Shown: in pieces, positions 27,361 through 37,694 of the stretch | Numbering within the stretch: the first letter of the stretch is position 1 | Layout: the number at the start of each line of letters is the position of its first letter | Assembly: GCA_016292135.1 (NCBI GenBank) | Contig: JAEFAZ010000003.1 | Location: 124,001 to 188,000 of the forward strand | Origin: Saccharofermentans sp. | GTDB lineage: Bacteria; Bacillota; Clostridia; Saccharofermentanales; Saccharofermentanaceae | Reading direction: 5' to 3' | Length of the DNA: 64,000 bases | Made by a program: the position numbers and the translations under genes | The notes under the pieces: generated by a model | Database searches by the model: none | The model's input: only the letters and a program-made list of their open reading frames with translations | What the model was told of the DNA's origin: nothing

Positions 27361-28806
27361 TTACTTGATAAGTCCGGCGCTGTCCATCACCGTGAATGAA
27401 CTGATCCGCTCGAACTTGGGCAGAGTCTCATTCAGGTCAGCAATCATTTTATCATAATCTTCTTCAGATGTCGCGGGTACATATATATCACATGTAAGTT
27501 TTCCGTCCCTGACATAGACTTTCACCTGTCTGATGTCGGGCGAGAGGTCCTTTACCTTGTTTGCGATCTTGGACGAAGAGATGTTCTCGCCGTTGGCAAG
27601 AGTGATCATGGTGTCCTTGCGGCCGCGAAGATAAACTTTGTTGTCCACGATCTTGCCGATGTCGCCTGTCAGGAAGAAACCGTCCTCATCGAAAACGCGG
27701 GCCGTCGCCTCCTCATCCTTGTAGTAACCGCAGAAGACATTGTCGCCGCGGATCGCAAGCTCGCCGAAGCCGTCTTCAGCGGGATCTACGACCTTGATCT
27801 CAACATCGTCGAATATCGTGCCGGCGCTCTCGGGATCCTCTTCGTTGGGATAGTCGATAGCAAAGCCCGATGCGGTCTCTGAGAGCGCATAAGCGTTCAT
27901 GAGATATATCCCTTCATCCGCATAAGCTTTCCGCATCTCGTGTGTCAGCTTGGCACCGCCGCAGAAGAAATATCTGAGCCTGCCTCCGAGCAGGGCCTGA
28001 AGGGGCACGTTCATCGCTTTCGCGCCTTCCATGAACTTGAGGCAGACGAGCGGGACTGCAGAGAATGCAGTCGGCTTTACTGCCATCATCTCCTGCGCCA
28101 TCTCGGGGATCTTGTCAGCGAGGACGATCCTGTAGCCGAAGACGAGCGAATACATGAAGTTGAATATAGAACCGTATGTGTGGTTCAAAGGCAGGAAGTA
28201 GTAGCAGATGTCATCCTCGCCGAGACTGACGCGTTTCTGCAGTGACTTCCAGCTGAAGAAGCAGTTCTGTATCGACAGCATGACTGCCTTGGGGAAGGAC
28301 GTCGTGCCGCTCGTGAAGACGACCTTGGCAGGGCGCTTGGGATCGGCTGCTTCGAGAGTGAAGAGACCTTTACACGAAGCCTTGCCCTCTTCTATCATCT
28401 TATCGAATTCATCCTCGATGCAGATGAACCTTATCGAAGGGAACTTGTCACGTACGGAATCAACGACAGCTGCATTGGCAGTGCTGTAGAGAAGACACTC
28501 TATGTCGCACTTGCCTATCGCGTAGACAAGATTCTCGCCGACCCAGTCTTTCGACAGGCCGACACACATTCCGACATAGTTCATTACCGCGATGTCTGTT
28601 ATCATCCAGGCGATGGAATTCGGGCTGAAGATACCGATGTTCTTGTCCTTGTAGCCCTTGTCGATAAACCACTGCGCGAGGTAATTGACCTTTTCGATGA
28701 ACTCACCGAATGTTACTTTCTTCTTGCTGCCGAATTCTTCAAGGTAGTCCCGTGATCCCCACTTGGAATAATCCTCTTTCAGGAATTCATTAAGCTGGTT
28801 TGTCAT
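27361..28806 (-). CDS. AMP-binding (acyl-CoA ligase-like) enzyme
   Basis: VVFTSGTTSFPKAVMLS, YALSETASGFAID, FFLTGDIGKIVDNKVYLRGRKDTMITLANGENI. Confidence 0.92.
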   Translation of the reverse strand: MTNQLNEFLKEDYSKWGSRDYLEEFGSKKKVTFGEFIEKVNYLAQWFIDKGYKDKNIGIFSPNSIAWMITDIAVMNYVGMCVGLSKDWVGENLVYAIGKCDIECLLYSTANAAVVDSVRDKFPSIRFICIEDEFDKMIEEGKASCKGLFTLEAADPKRPAKVVFTSGTTSFPKAVMLSIQNCFFSWKSLQKRVSLGEDDICYYFLPLNHTYGSIFNFMYSLVFGYRIVLADKIPEMAQEMMAVKPTAFSAVPLVCLKFMEGAKAMNVPLQALLGGRLRYFFCGGAKLTHEMRKAYADEGIYLMNAYALSETASGFAIDYPNEEDPESAGTIFDDVEIKVVDPAEDGFGELAIRGDNVFCGYYKDEEATARVFDEDGFFLTGDIGKIVDNKVYLRGRKDTMITLANGENISSSKIANKVKDLSPDIRQVKVYVRDGKLTCDIYVPATSEEDYDKMIADLNETLPKFERISSFTVMDSAGLIK

Positions 28807-28818
28807 GATCTTTTCTCC

Positions 28819-29880
28819 TTATTCTATGTTCTTCCCAAGAAGGACATATTCATATACATCCTCGATCTTGTCACTTGCATATTTGCCGTTGATCTTTCCG
28901 TCCCTGATGAGCGATCCGATGGAAGGAAGACCCGTTGCCATGAGCTCTTTCATGACGGCATATACGAGAGCCTTGCCCAAGCCCTGATGCTCAGGCAGAA
29001 CACCCATATAGAGCATAACATAACGCTTGGGCTTGTTCTTGAGATTTAATATCTTCACGATGTTTACGGGGTTCGATGTGTGGTAGACGAGATTATTGTA
29101 ATCCGGCACCGACACGTAGAAACCGACGGGCTTGCCTTCGTAGAAAGCGAGCTTGGTCATGGACATGTTCATTATCTTCTTGTAGCTTGCGAAAAGCTCG
29201 CAGAAATCCTTCTTGCCGACATCCTTAAAGATCGGGAAGTCACTGTAGAGAGTCGTGACCATGTCGTAGATATATCCGATCGCCTCATCAAACTCGTCTT
29301 CCCTCGGACTCCTGATCTCGTAGCCGTGGCTTATGAACTCGTTATATCTGTTTTCGAACTTCTCGTTGACATAAGACTCGTCGACCGCTTCGAAAGCATT
29401 CGACACATAGTGCTCTATCACTTCAAAGCCGTTGGCCTTGTATAGACCGAGATAGTAATCCTTGTTGTAGGGTTCGCCGGTGTAGGGCCTTTCAAACTTA
29501 TTTATCTTGAGCCTGTACTTGATCCAGAAAGACGCATCGACGGGGCCTTCGATCTTCTCAAAACCTTCCGCCTTGCAATATTCTGCTGCCTGATCGAAAA
29601 GGAACTTTGCGACCTTTGCATCGTTAACGAATTCAACGAAACCGATGTATGCCGTCTTGTCGCCGTCGTAGGATGTGATGATGAACCTGCCCTTGACACC
29701 ATTGTCATATACGAGGAATTTTGCAAGGTGAAAATACTTGCTCAGGGGGTGGCTTTCTTCCAGGATCGCCTTCATCGAAGAAGGGTCTTCCATGTTGTCC
29801 GAAGACGAATAGATCATCTGCGGAAGCTTTATGAAATCCTTGATATACTGAGCCTCTTTATCGAATCTGACCAGTTCCAT
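28819..29880 (-). CDS. GNAT-fold (YghO-like) acyltransferase
   Basis: KIEGPVDASFWIKYRLKINKF, EPYNKDYYLGLYKANGFEV, MGVLPEHQGLGKALVYAVMKEL. Confidence 0.7.
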   Translation of the reverse strand: MELVRFDKEAQYIKDFIKLPQMIYSSSDNMEDPSSMKAILEESHPLSKYFHLAKFLVYDNGVKGRFIITSYDGDKTAYIGFVEFVNDAKVAKFLFDQAAEYCKAEGFEKIEGPVDASFWIKYRLKINKFERPYTGEPYNKDYYLGLYKANGFEVIEHYVSNAFEAVDESYVNEKFENRYNEFISHGYEIRSPREDEFDEAIGYIYDMVTTLYSDFPIFKDVGKKDFCELFASYKKIMNMSMTKLAFYEGKPVGFYVSVPDYNNLVYHTSNPVNIVKILNLKNKPKRYVMLYMGVLPEHQGLGKALVYAVMKELMATGLPSIGSLIRDGKINGKYASDKIEDVYEYVLLGKNIE

Positions 29881-29885
29881 TTATC

Positions 29886-32114
29886 TTATCTCCTTACCTT
29901 TTCTATCTTGCCTGTCGTGCCGTCGATCCTTATGACGTCTCCGCTCCTGATGAGATCCGTTGCCTCGTTCACGCCGACGACCGCGGGGATGCCGAGCTCC
30001 CTTGATATTATCGCAGTGTGCGAGAGCAAAGATCCTTTCTCGGATATTATCCCCGATGCGGATGCAAGAAGGAATACCCAGCCGGGATCGGTCATCTTTG
30101 CGACCAGGATCTTGCCCTTGACGTCCTTTGCATCCTTAACGTCTTTTATGACCAGTGCCTCGGCTTCCGCGATCCCTGCGGAACAGGGCACGCCCTGAAG
30201 GACATCAGATGACTTCTCCCTGCCGAAGGTGCCGATGCTTATAACTGCCCTGTCGAATTCCTTATCAGCAAATATGAGTCTCGAATAAGCGGGCAGCACC
30301 TTGAAGGCATCGTATCTTGCTTTCCTTTCATCGACTATTTCCTTCATGTCCTTCGCTTCTTCTGCAAGAGCGAATACTTCATCCAGAGACAGCATGTAGA
30401 TATCTTCTTCGTTTGCGATATATCCGGACAATTTATATTGCTTTGCCATCGTATCGATGATGAGCCTTACGATGCCGTAGATCCTGCTGCGGTTAAGGCG
30501 TGAGATCTCGCGGTTGGCGATCCCCTTGCAGCAGCGTTTAAGACAGATATCCGTCAGGAGATCGCGCGGCATATCTTCCTTATGTTCCTTTGCAAATCTC
30601 TCCTGGACAGCAGCAAGTCTTGCAGGGTCTTCCTTAAGCTCTTCTATCCTCTTATCGAGCAGCTCCGGACTGCTCCTGAAAGTGCGGCTTTCGAGCTTTA
30701 ACTCTTCGAGATTACGGTCTCCGTAGAGCTTTATGTATTCCCTCTTCTTTTCTTCGGAACCGTCTTCAGATGCGAGCTTGATCAGGGCCTTGACGGGCTT
30801 CATGCTCTCGATATCAGTTATGCCGCTTATGAGAGAATTTATCCTGCCTTCATCAAGATGATATTTCTTCTTCAGCCTGGACTTAAGAAGTCCCGTATAG
30901 ATGAATGCATACATGTCGTTAAGGAGAGTCACGTCCCAGTTCTTGAGGAGCTTCTCCTTAACGCCGCCGAACATCTTTATGAGTTCAGCAGGCGTAAGGT
31001 CTTCGCGGAAGTTTTTGTAAAAGTCTTCGTTCACTTCCGTGAAACTCGTATTCAATCTGCGCATCTTCCTTGGAGCCGATGTGAGTTCCGCAAAAGAATT
31101 AAAGTAAGTTCCGATCCTTACGAAAGGGTTGAGCTTCAGATCGCCGTCATCATATGTCTTAGTCTTGACGCCAAGCATCTCCTGCCAGAGCGGGATTATC
31201 TTTTTCGAAAAAGGAAGGAATTTTATGACCGTGTACCAGTTGGATATCTTGTAGTAGATCCTGCCGTTCGCGTGCCCCGTCATGTTGGATATCACGTCTT
31301 CCCTCTTGGCTAATTCCTTCCTGTTCTTTAAGACGCGGTAAGCTAAGCCGCGGAAGACTCCCGAATATACCATGTCAACGAAAGATATGGTCAAGGGAAG
31401 CGATAAGCCGGGATAACTTTCCACTATGTTGCTGTTATCCAATACGACCGGATCGTCTGCGTTAAGGGTCGTGATGTCCCTTGCCTGCAGGATAAAGATC
31501 TCTCCGTCCTTTACTGCAAATTCGATATCGAGAAGGTCTCCCAACTCTCCCGTTACGGACTCTGAAAGTTCTGCGATCTTCAGTGCCAGGTCTTCCTTCA
31601 GGATGTCTTCGCTGCCTTCGTAGAAGAAGACTTTATCGGTCCTGTTCCAATAGTAGGTAACGCTATCAGAATCCGTCGTAACGACACCCTGTCCTGCGCC
31701 GCGGCCTGCAACGATGACGGTCTCGTTAAGTATGCCCTGGGGATTTGCAGTAAAGATAACTCCCGATATATCCGCATCGACCATCTCCTGGACGATGACG
31801 TTCATCTTGATATCCGATGCGGGGATGTTCATGGAAGAAGCATATGCCGCGATGCTCTCGGAATCAGCAGAATCGAATACCTGCTCCACTTTCTTAGGGA
31901 CGTCAGCTGCAGTAACGTTAAGGAAAGTATCGAACTGGCCCGCAAAACTCGATGACGCGCTGTCTTCGATATTGCAGGCGCTCCTTACGCTGAAGAGCGA
32001 TGCATCTGACGGCAGCCTGATCTCATCATCTCTGTTTTCGATAACGCTGAAAGGCGGGACATTAAATCCCGCGCGAGAAAGGCTCTTAAGATTTTCGATC
32101 TTCCTGCCGTACAT
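29886..32114 (-). CDS. PEP-synthase/rifampin-phosphotransferase-like dikinase (copy 1)
   Basis: SVRSACNIEDSASSSFAGQFDTFLNV (PPDK_N), VIVQEMVDADISGVIFTANP, C-terminal GSLLSHTAIISRELGIPAVVGV (phosphohistidine). Confidence 0.88.
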   Translation of the reverse strand: MYGRKIENLKSLSRAGFNVPPFSVIENRDDEIRLPSDASLFSVRSACNIEDSASSSFAGQFDTFLNVTAADVPKKVEQVFDSADSESIAAYASSMNIPASDIKMNVIVQEMVDADISGVIFTANPQGILNETVIVAGRGAGQGVVTTDSDSVTYYWNRTDKVFFYEGSEDILKEDLALKIAELSESVTGELGDLLDIEFAVKDGEIFILQARDITTLNADDPVVLDNSNIVESYPGLSLPLTISFVDMVYSGVFRGLAYRVLKNRKELAKREDVISNMTGHANGRIYYKISNWYTVIKFLPFSKKIIPLWQEMLGVKTKTYDDGDLKLNPFVRIGTYFNSFAELTSAPRKMRRLNTSFTEVNEDFYKNFREDLTPAELIKMFGGVKEKLLKNWDVTLLNDMYAFIYTGLLKSRLKKKYHLDEGRINSLISGITDIESMKPVKALIKLASEDGSEEKKREYIKLYGDRNLEELKLESRTFRSSPELLDKRIEELKEDPARLAAVQERFAKEHKEDMPRDLLTDICLKRCCKGIANREISRLNRSRIYGIVRLIIDTMAKQYKLSGYIANEEDIYMLSLDEVFALAEEAKDMKEIVDERKARYDAFKVLPAYSRLIFADKEFDRAVISIGTFGREKSSDVLQGVPCSAGIAEAEALVIKDVKDAKDVKGKILVAKMTDPGWVFLLASASGIISEKGSLLSHTAIISRELGIPAVVGVNEATDLIRSGDVIRIDGTTGKIEKVRR

Positions 32115-32117
32115 AGC

Positions 32118-33026
32118 TTACCAGCTTATCCTGCCGAAGATGAGGAAGCAGACGATAGTCAGGAGCATCGTTGATTCCTGAAGGTAAGTATATAATTCGA
32201 CCTTGCTTACTATCGTGAACCTGTAGGGATCCTTCATGAACTGGATGAACTTCCAGGTCATCCAGGATGCGAGCAGGAAAAGGACAGCGACGGAGATCTT
32301 GTTGAGATTCCATACGAGGATGAAGTTCGTGATGATGTCGACGATCGTAAGGATCATGACGAAGCGCGTGGATTCCTTGTAACCGAAGAGCTTGGAATAG
32401 GTCGTATAATCGTTCTCGTCCCTGGGCGCCTTGATCTTGCGCGACACTTCCCAGATCAGGGCCGGGAAATAAAGAGTCCAGAGAGCCATGATATTCGTAA
32501 GTCTTATCCAGGGCAAATCGTACTTGATGAGAGTGAATGCGATGATGTAAAGGTTGACGAATGCCTGCACGGGATTATGCGTAATGAGCGCGAGCGGCAG
32601 CGAGGGCTGGATCTTCGCTCTCTGGAAGAACCACTTGCTCATGAGGTAACCGTAGATGTAGAGGATCACAAAGAAGATCAGGTTCTCGCGCATGAAGATG
32701 ATGTTCAGCGCGACCGTTATTACCTGCACGATGACGCATGCGAACATGACGTCCTTCTTCTTTACCCTTCCCGACGGCAGTGGCCTGTCGGGGAAAAGCA
32801 CCAGATCAGTCTTAAAATCCTTAAGGTCATCCGCTATGCGCAGCCACAGGAGGAATGCGAATACGGTCCAGGCGCCGACGAATTCCTGAACGCCGATATT
32901 AAACTCTGTCACGCCCAGATTCAGAAGGATTATGAAATGTATCTCGAGGAATACTATTACACCCAGAAGGAGCCTCGGTAAGATGGGGTATCTTTCCTTG
33001 AAGTAGATATGAAGACGCTTTAACAT
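32118..33026 (-). CDS. UbiA-family prenyltransferase-like membrane protein
   Basis: LRIADDLKDFKTDLVLFPDRPLPSGRVKKKD (Asp-rich motif plus RPLPSG), SRKIKAPRDENDYTTYSK. Confidence 0.8.
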   Translation of the reverse strand: MLKRLHIYFKERYPILPRLLLGVIVFLEIHFIILLNLGVTEFNIGVQEFVGAWTVFAFLLWLRIADDLKDFKTDLVLFPDRPLPSGRVKKKDVMFACVIVQVITVALNIIFMRENLIFFVILYIYGYLMSKWFFQRAKIQPSLPLALITHNPVQAFVNLYIIAFTLIKYDLPWIRLTNIMALWTLYFPALIWEVSRKIKAPRDENDYTTYSKLFGYKESTRFVMILTIVDIITNFILVWNLNKISVAVLFLLASWMTWKFIQFMKDPYRFTIVSKVELYTYLQESTMLLTIVCFLIFGRISW

Positions 33027-33874
33027 CTATGTCCTATCCTTTCGCCGTATTTGACCTGAGTCTCTACCCCCGTAAGGCTCTGTTCCATTATATCACTATC
33101 GATCTCAATACCCGCAGGAACTATCACGATTATCGTGGATCCGCCGGGCTCGAAATATCCCTTCTCCTCACCTTTTACGAATTCTTTTTTGCCGTGATCT
33201 ACGATCTTACCTACGAGGATCGCGCCGACTTCGATGTAACAGATCTTTCCGAATTCACCGGTATCAAGGAAAAACACTTTGCGCGAATTCTCCTGATAGA
33301 TCTTGTAGTCCTTCGAAAGCGGGCTCACAGTGTGGAGCTTGCCCTTGATATCGTATTGCTCCAGGACAGTACCTGACGCAGGGAAACAGTACCTGTGGCA
33401 GTCGTCGATGCAGAGCCTATACACGAGCACTTTGCCGCCCTTATATTCATCCATGTTCCTGCGCGTGATCTCGCTCAGGAAATACTCTCTTCCCTTCACT
33501 ATTATCCTCGTGTCATCATCTGCAGGATATACAAGAAGTTTGGAATCGGCAGGACTAATGAGACCGTCTCCTACGGGCCTTGCTCCGTCCTTAAACTTTC
33601 GTGTGAAAAAGTCCGTAAAAGATACGAATTCACGTTCTTCGAATTGCGTCATGTCGATGCCGTGATCCCTGATGAAATCAGGCACTTCTTTTGCCGATCT
33701 TCTGGAAGCTTTTTTCCTGCCGTAGATACGTGAAGGCAGCTTGGATATCGCGAGCCTCAAAAGGATCCTTCCGAAGGCATTGCCGTAGAGGAACTTAAGA
33801 GTATCGGAGCCGTACTGGGTGACTTCCTCATATTCTTTTCTGGCGCGATCGTAGACCTTCATCGGATGCCTCAC
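33020..33874 (-). CDS. psd: Phosphatidylserine decarboxylase
   Basis: FTRKFKDGARPVGDGLISPADSK, YCFPASGTV, GKIVDHGKKEFVKGEEKGYFEPGGSTIIV (GST cleavage motif). Confidence 0.92.
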   Translation of the reverse strand: MRHPMKVYDRARKEYEEVTQYGSDTLKFLYGNAFGRILLRLAISKLPSRIYGRKKASRRSAKEVPDFIRDHGIDMTQFEEREFVSFTDFFTRKFKDGARPVGDGLISPADSKLLVYPADDDTRIIVKGREYFLSEITRRNMDEYKGGKVLVYRLCIDDCHRYCFPASGTVLEQYDIKGKLHTVSPLSKDYKIYQENSRKVFFLDTGEFGKICYIEVGAILVGKIVDHGKKEFVKGEEKGYFEPGGSTIIVIVPAGIEIDSDIMEQSLTGVETQVKYGERIGHRC

Positions 33875-34491
33875 AGGAAGATCAGGAAAACGCTTATCAG
33901 AACTATCGCAAGAAGACCGAAGAAGACATAAGCTATTCCCTTCGGCTTGATGATCTTTATCTTCAAGACCTGCAGCAGCGTAACGGCTGCTATCACGATC
34001 GCATAGATGACCATAAATATATTCTTTTCGAGCGGGACCGACAAAAGATAGAAGAGCGGGAATATCAGAGCGGAATATGTAACGGGCAGGCCGGTATAGT
34101 ATTTGACGGGTCCTTCGGAATCCGCATCGACCGCATTGAAATATGCGAGCCTTGCGACACCGGATACCGCATAGAGGATATAAAGGATAACGAAAGGCAA
34201 AGCATTCATTCCTGTCGATGTGAATATCGCAATCGGAAGAGCGATGAAACTGACTGCATCAACGATGGAATCCATCTCGATGCCGAACTTCTTCTCTTCC
34301 TCATTCCTCTTGACTTTCCTTGCGACGGGACCGTCGAAAAGATCGAAGATCCCTGCCAGCATGAGGCATACGAAAACATAGGAGATCTTGTGTCCCGCAA
34401 GCAGCAGGAAGATACCCGCAACCGCGCATGCAAGACCCATATATGTCAATATCACAGATCTGTTCCACTTACCGATCATAAAGCACCTCAT
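33871..34491 (-). CDS. pssA: CDP-alcohol phosphatidyltransferase (PssA-like)
   Basis: DLFDGPVARKVKRNEEEKKFGIEMDSIVD matches DGxxAR-x8-GxxxDxxxD. Confidence 0.9.
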   Translation of the reverse strand: MRCFMIGKWNRSVILTYMGLACAVAGIFLLLAGHKISYVFVCLMLAGIFDLFDGPVARKVKRNEEEKKFGIEMDSIVDAVSFIALPIAIFTSTGMNALPFVILYILYAVSGVARLAYFNAVDADSEGPVKYYTGLPVTYSALIFPLFYLLSVPLEKNIFMVIYAIVIAAVTLLQVLKIKIIKPKGIAYVFFGLLAIVLISVFLIFL

Positions 34492-36977
34492 TATCTCAGG
34501 ATACGGACTTCGCCTGTCGCGCCGTCCATCTCGATCTCATCGCCGTCCCTGATCCTCGCCATGGCATCCTTGCAGGCGACTATCGCAGGGATACCGTATT
34601 CCCTCGATACGATCGCAGCATGGCAGAGGATACCGCCGTACTCGGTCACTATTCCCGACAGGATCGCAAACTTCGGTGTCCACCCGGTATCAGTAAACCT
34701 TGTTACGAGTATATCACCTTCCTTAAGTCTTTCTATCTCGGAAAAATCTTCTATCACCCTTGCGACACCCTTGATGCGGCCGTTGTTCGCACCGAGGCCC
34801 TTAAGAGCATTCTTATCGTCTGATATGTCTGCGATCGCTTTGAAGTTATGGCCGATCTCATTCTCGCTTATGTAGTTCCTGTAAGCGTTGTAGTATACCC
34901 TGTTCTTGCGGATGATCTCCTTAAGATCAGCAGGGGTCTTTTTGCCGTCAAGATAGTCCCAAAGATCGCCGACTTTCAAGAACCAGATATCGTCTTCCTC
35001 GGCGATGACATCTTCTTTTACAAGGAGCTTGGAGAGCTCAACCGTATAAACTCTTATCATGTAGTAGAATCTCGTCGAGACGTCGCGGTATTCTTCCCTC
35101 CACCAGAGCATCTTCCTCATCTTGGAGACTTTCTTTTCGATCTTCTTATAACTTGAAGAAGACACTTCAGGCTTAAGCTTTGCCATGATGAGATCAAATT
35201 CTTTTTTGCCTCTTTCCTTGTCTTCGGAAGGAGAGAAAGAATCGTCGAGCAGAACCATGTCCTTTACCATCGAGATAAGGGTCTCAGGCTCTTCGGAATA
35301 ACAGGGATAAGATACGTCGAGTTCCTTGTCCGAATGATATCCGTAATCGTCTATGAGCTTTCTGACTTCAGGCATGAAGAAGATGTCCTTATCAAGGTCT
35401 TCTCCTATCAGGGAAGCGTCATTGTCTTTCCAGTATCTGAAAGCATCTTCATCCGATCTTATCTTTCTCGTTATGTCCCACATATCGTAGAAAGGCAGAA
35501 GGTGCGAGATGTTATCTATGTTGGCAAGAAGCGTAAGATACTCGCTTCCCGATACATACTTTAAGAGGCTGTCCTTATACATCGACTGATGGATCGTGTT
35601 GATGAATATCTGCCAGAAATATGTCGTCTCGCTGCGAAGATAAGTCTCGTGCGTCAGACGGTAGAAATCCTTCTTAACATCGGCGGTCTTCTCATCGTAT
35701 GCTTTCTTGTATCCGTAGTAGAGATCCAGGAGTTCCTGCTTGTAGCGCTCCGAGTTCTCGGTACGGTCCTTAAGGAGGGCGGCCTGCTTCTGCGCGATCA
35801 CCAGCATCCTCGCAAGCGTCTTGGGATTTGCTCCCGTCACCTGCCCGTCGCCCTCGTAGTCGCCTACGATACCGTATTCGTTGTCAAACTCCCTCTCGCG
35901 GTAACCTATGATGCGGCTCATGGTCTTCTTTACGGCTGACAGGTTCCAGTAGCACCTGCCGTAGTACATGTTGCCGAGTTTGCGGGGGAGCTCGTCATCG
36001 CGGAGGATCTTGGAATCCACGATGAACTTCCTCAGGGAATATTCCCAGATATATTCATAGAGGCTCCACATGTAAGGAGTGCAGACAGTTGCGGATACTC
36101 CGCCGTCCTTGAAGTCTGCCGTCGTCCAAACATCTTCTATGCCGGAATAATTTATCTTAGTGATCTGCCTTGACTGCAGGATATAGATGACGCCGTTTTT
36201 TACTGCAAATTCGATATCGCAGGGAACGCCGAAGAACAAGGCGACATCGAGGAAAGCCTTAGCAGCTTCTGTTACTTTGTCAGCTGTCATGAGCTTGTTT
36301 TCGGAGTTGATCCTGACCTGCTTACCCTCATACCAGTCGTAGTAGTAATCTTCGGGTTTGTTCCTGCCCGAGACGATGTCTTCGCCCAGGCCTTCAGCGG
36401 CCTCGATCAGCATGATCTTGTCGTCGCCCGTCACGGGATCCAAAGTAAAACAGATGCCCGCAAAGTCCGCATCGACCATCTCCTGCACGACGACGGACAT
36501 CTTAAGGTCCGACGCATCGAGTCCGTTATCAGCAAGATAACTTAAGACCGTAGCCGAAAACTGTGACTTATAACATTCGATAACGGCAGCGCTTACATCC
36601 TCAGCCTTGACGTTAAGAGAAGTATCGTACTGACCTGCGAAAGAAAAGCCCTCGAGGTCTTCCATCGTGCCGGAACTCCTGACTGCGTAGAGCTTGTCTT
36701 TTTCTAGAAAAGAAGTCATGTCTGATGCAGGGCTTATGCCGTCGAAAAGTGCTTTCACCTTTTCTGAGACTTCCGTGACATTATCTTTGCTGAGGCCTTC
36801 CGTCGCCTGCTTAATGCTGCCTGCGATGCCGGCCTTGTCAACGGTCCTGTCGTATTCATCCGTATCGAGAACAAATCCTGCGGGGACATTGAATCCCGCT
36901 TCTTTCATCTTATGTAAAAATGTTCCCTTATTGCCTGCCTTCGCCGTAAAATCCCTGTTGCCTAAAACCGATATCAT
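34491..36977 (-). CDS. PEP-synthase/rifampin-phosphotransferase-like dikinase (copy 2)
   Basis: AVRSSGTMEDLEGFSFAGQYDTSLNV, VVVQEMVDADFAGICFTLDPVTGD, GGILCHAAIVSREYGIPAIVAC. Confidence 0.9.
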   Translation of the reverse strand: MISVLGNRDFTAKAGNKGTFLHKMKEAGFNVPAGFVLDTDEYDRTVDKAGIAGSIKQATEGLSKDNVTEVSEKVKALFDGISPASDMTSFLEKDKLYAVRSSGTMEDLEGFSFAGQYDTSLNVKAEDVSAAVIECYKSQFSATVLSYLADNGLDASDLKMSVVVQEMVDADFAGICFTLDPVTGDDKIMLIEAAEGLGEDIVSGRNKPEDYYYDWYEGKQVRINSENKLMTADKVTEAAKAFLDVALFFGVPCDIEFAVKNGVIYILQSRQITKINYSGIEDVWTTADFKDGGVSATVCTPYMWSLYEYIWEYSLRKFIVDSKILRDDELPRKLGNMYYGRCYWNLSAVKKTMSRIIGYREREFDNEYGIVGDYEGDGQVTGANPKTLARMLVIAQKQAALLKDRTENSERYKQELLDLYYGYKKAYDEKTADVKKDFYRLTHETYLRSETTYFWQIFINTIHQSMYKDSLLKYVSGSEYLTLLANIDNISHLLPFYDMWDITRKIRSDEDAFRYWKDNDASLIGEDLDKDIFFMPEVRKLIDDYGYHSDKELDVSYPCYSEEPETLISMVKDMVLLDDSFSPSEDKERGKKEFDLIMAKLKPEVSSSSYKKIEKKVSKMRKMLWWREEYRDVSTRFYYMIRVYTVELSKLLVKEDVIAEEDDIWFLKVGDLWDYLDGKKTPADLKEIIRKNRVYYNAYRNYISENEIGHNFKAIADISDDKNALKGLGANNGRIKGVARVIEDFSEIERLKEGDILVTRFTDTGWTPKFAILSGIVTEYGGILCHAAIVSREYGIPAIVACKDAMARIRDGDEIEMDGATGEVRILR

Positions 36978-36989
36978 CCGTTAAATTCC

Positions 36990-37592
36990 TTAAAACATAT
37001 TTTTCCTGAGCTTCATGAAATACAAGAGCATGTTCAGGATAAGGTGCGTTGCCGCCCCGACGAGGACACACAACAAGTAACATAATACACCAATATCACA
37101 AAAGAGCCACACGACAAGTGCCACGCCGAAGATAGAATCAGCCTGGTCGAGGAATATGAAGAAGACCTTGGTGAAGCCGGATACGCTCTTGCCGGGCTTG
37201 ATGTCGAACCTCCTCTTGAGGAAACTGTTCGGCAGTTCGAAAAGAGAATACCCGAGGCCCAGGAGGAAGCCGATCAGGAGGTTGTAGGCAAGTGTGTTCT
37301 CATGTCTCCAATAGAAGAAATTCCAGCTGTTGATGCCTGCTTGACGGCAGACCACGCCCCAGATGACGGCGAAGAGAGTATTGAAGATCAGGTATCCCGC
37401 GATGCCCTTCCAGGTCTTGTTGTCGCCGAAGATCCTTCTGCCGTCCACGAAGTTCCTGCCGAAGTCAACGGGCTTGGATAAGAACTTCAATATGGGCAGT
37501 TTTACCCAGATCATGTTCAGGATACCCGCCAGTATAACGGGCACCAGAGTGACATACATAAAAACGATGGTATTAAGCAGATCAGCCAGCAA
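36990..37592 (-). CDS. CarS/DUF46-like CDP-lipid (CDP-archaeol synthase-family) cytidylyltransferase; TTG start
   Basis: VDFGRNFVDGRRIFGDNKTWKGIAGYL and GYSLFELPNSFLKRRFDIKPGK; RBS AAGGAGG upstream of TTG at 37592. Confidence 0.75.
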   Translation of the reverse strand: MLADLLNTIVFMYVTLVPVILAGILNMIWVKLPILKFLSKPVDFGRNFVDGRRIFGDNKTWKGIAGYLIFNTLFAVIWGVVCRQAGINSWNFFYWRHENTLAYNLLIGFLLGLGYSLFELPNSFLKRRFDIKPGKSVSGFTKVFFIFLDQADSIFGVALVVWLFCDIGVLCYLLCVLVGAATHLILNMLLYFMKLRKNMF

Positions 37593-37644
37593 ACGCCCTG
37601 CCTCCTTGATTTTGTAACAGTGTTAATTATACATTAAGTTGAAA

Positions 37645-37678
37645 AATAAAAAAGCAGGCGGTGAAGCCTGCTTTTGTT
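37645..37678 (-). terminator. Intrinsic terminator separating the two halves of the lipid-type cluster
   Basis: Minus strand AAAGCAGGCTTCACCGCCTGCTTTTTTATTTTT. Confidence 0.85.
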
Positions 37679-37694
37679 GACCGGTTGGAACGGA

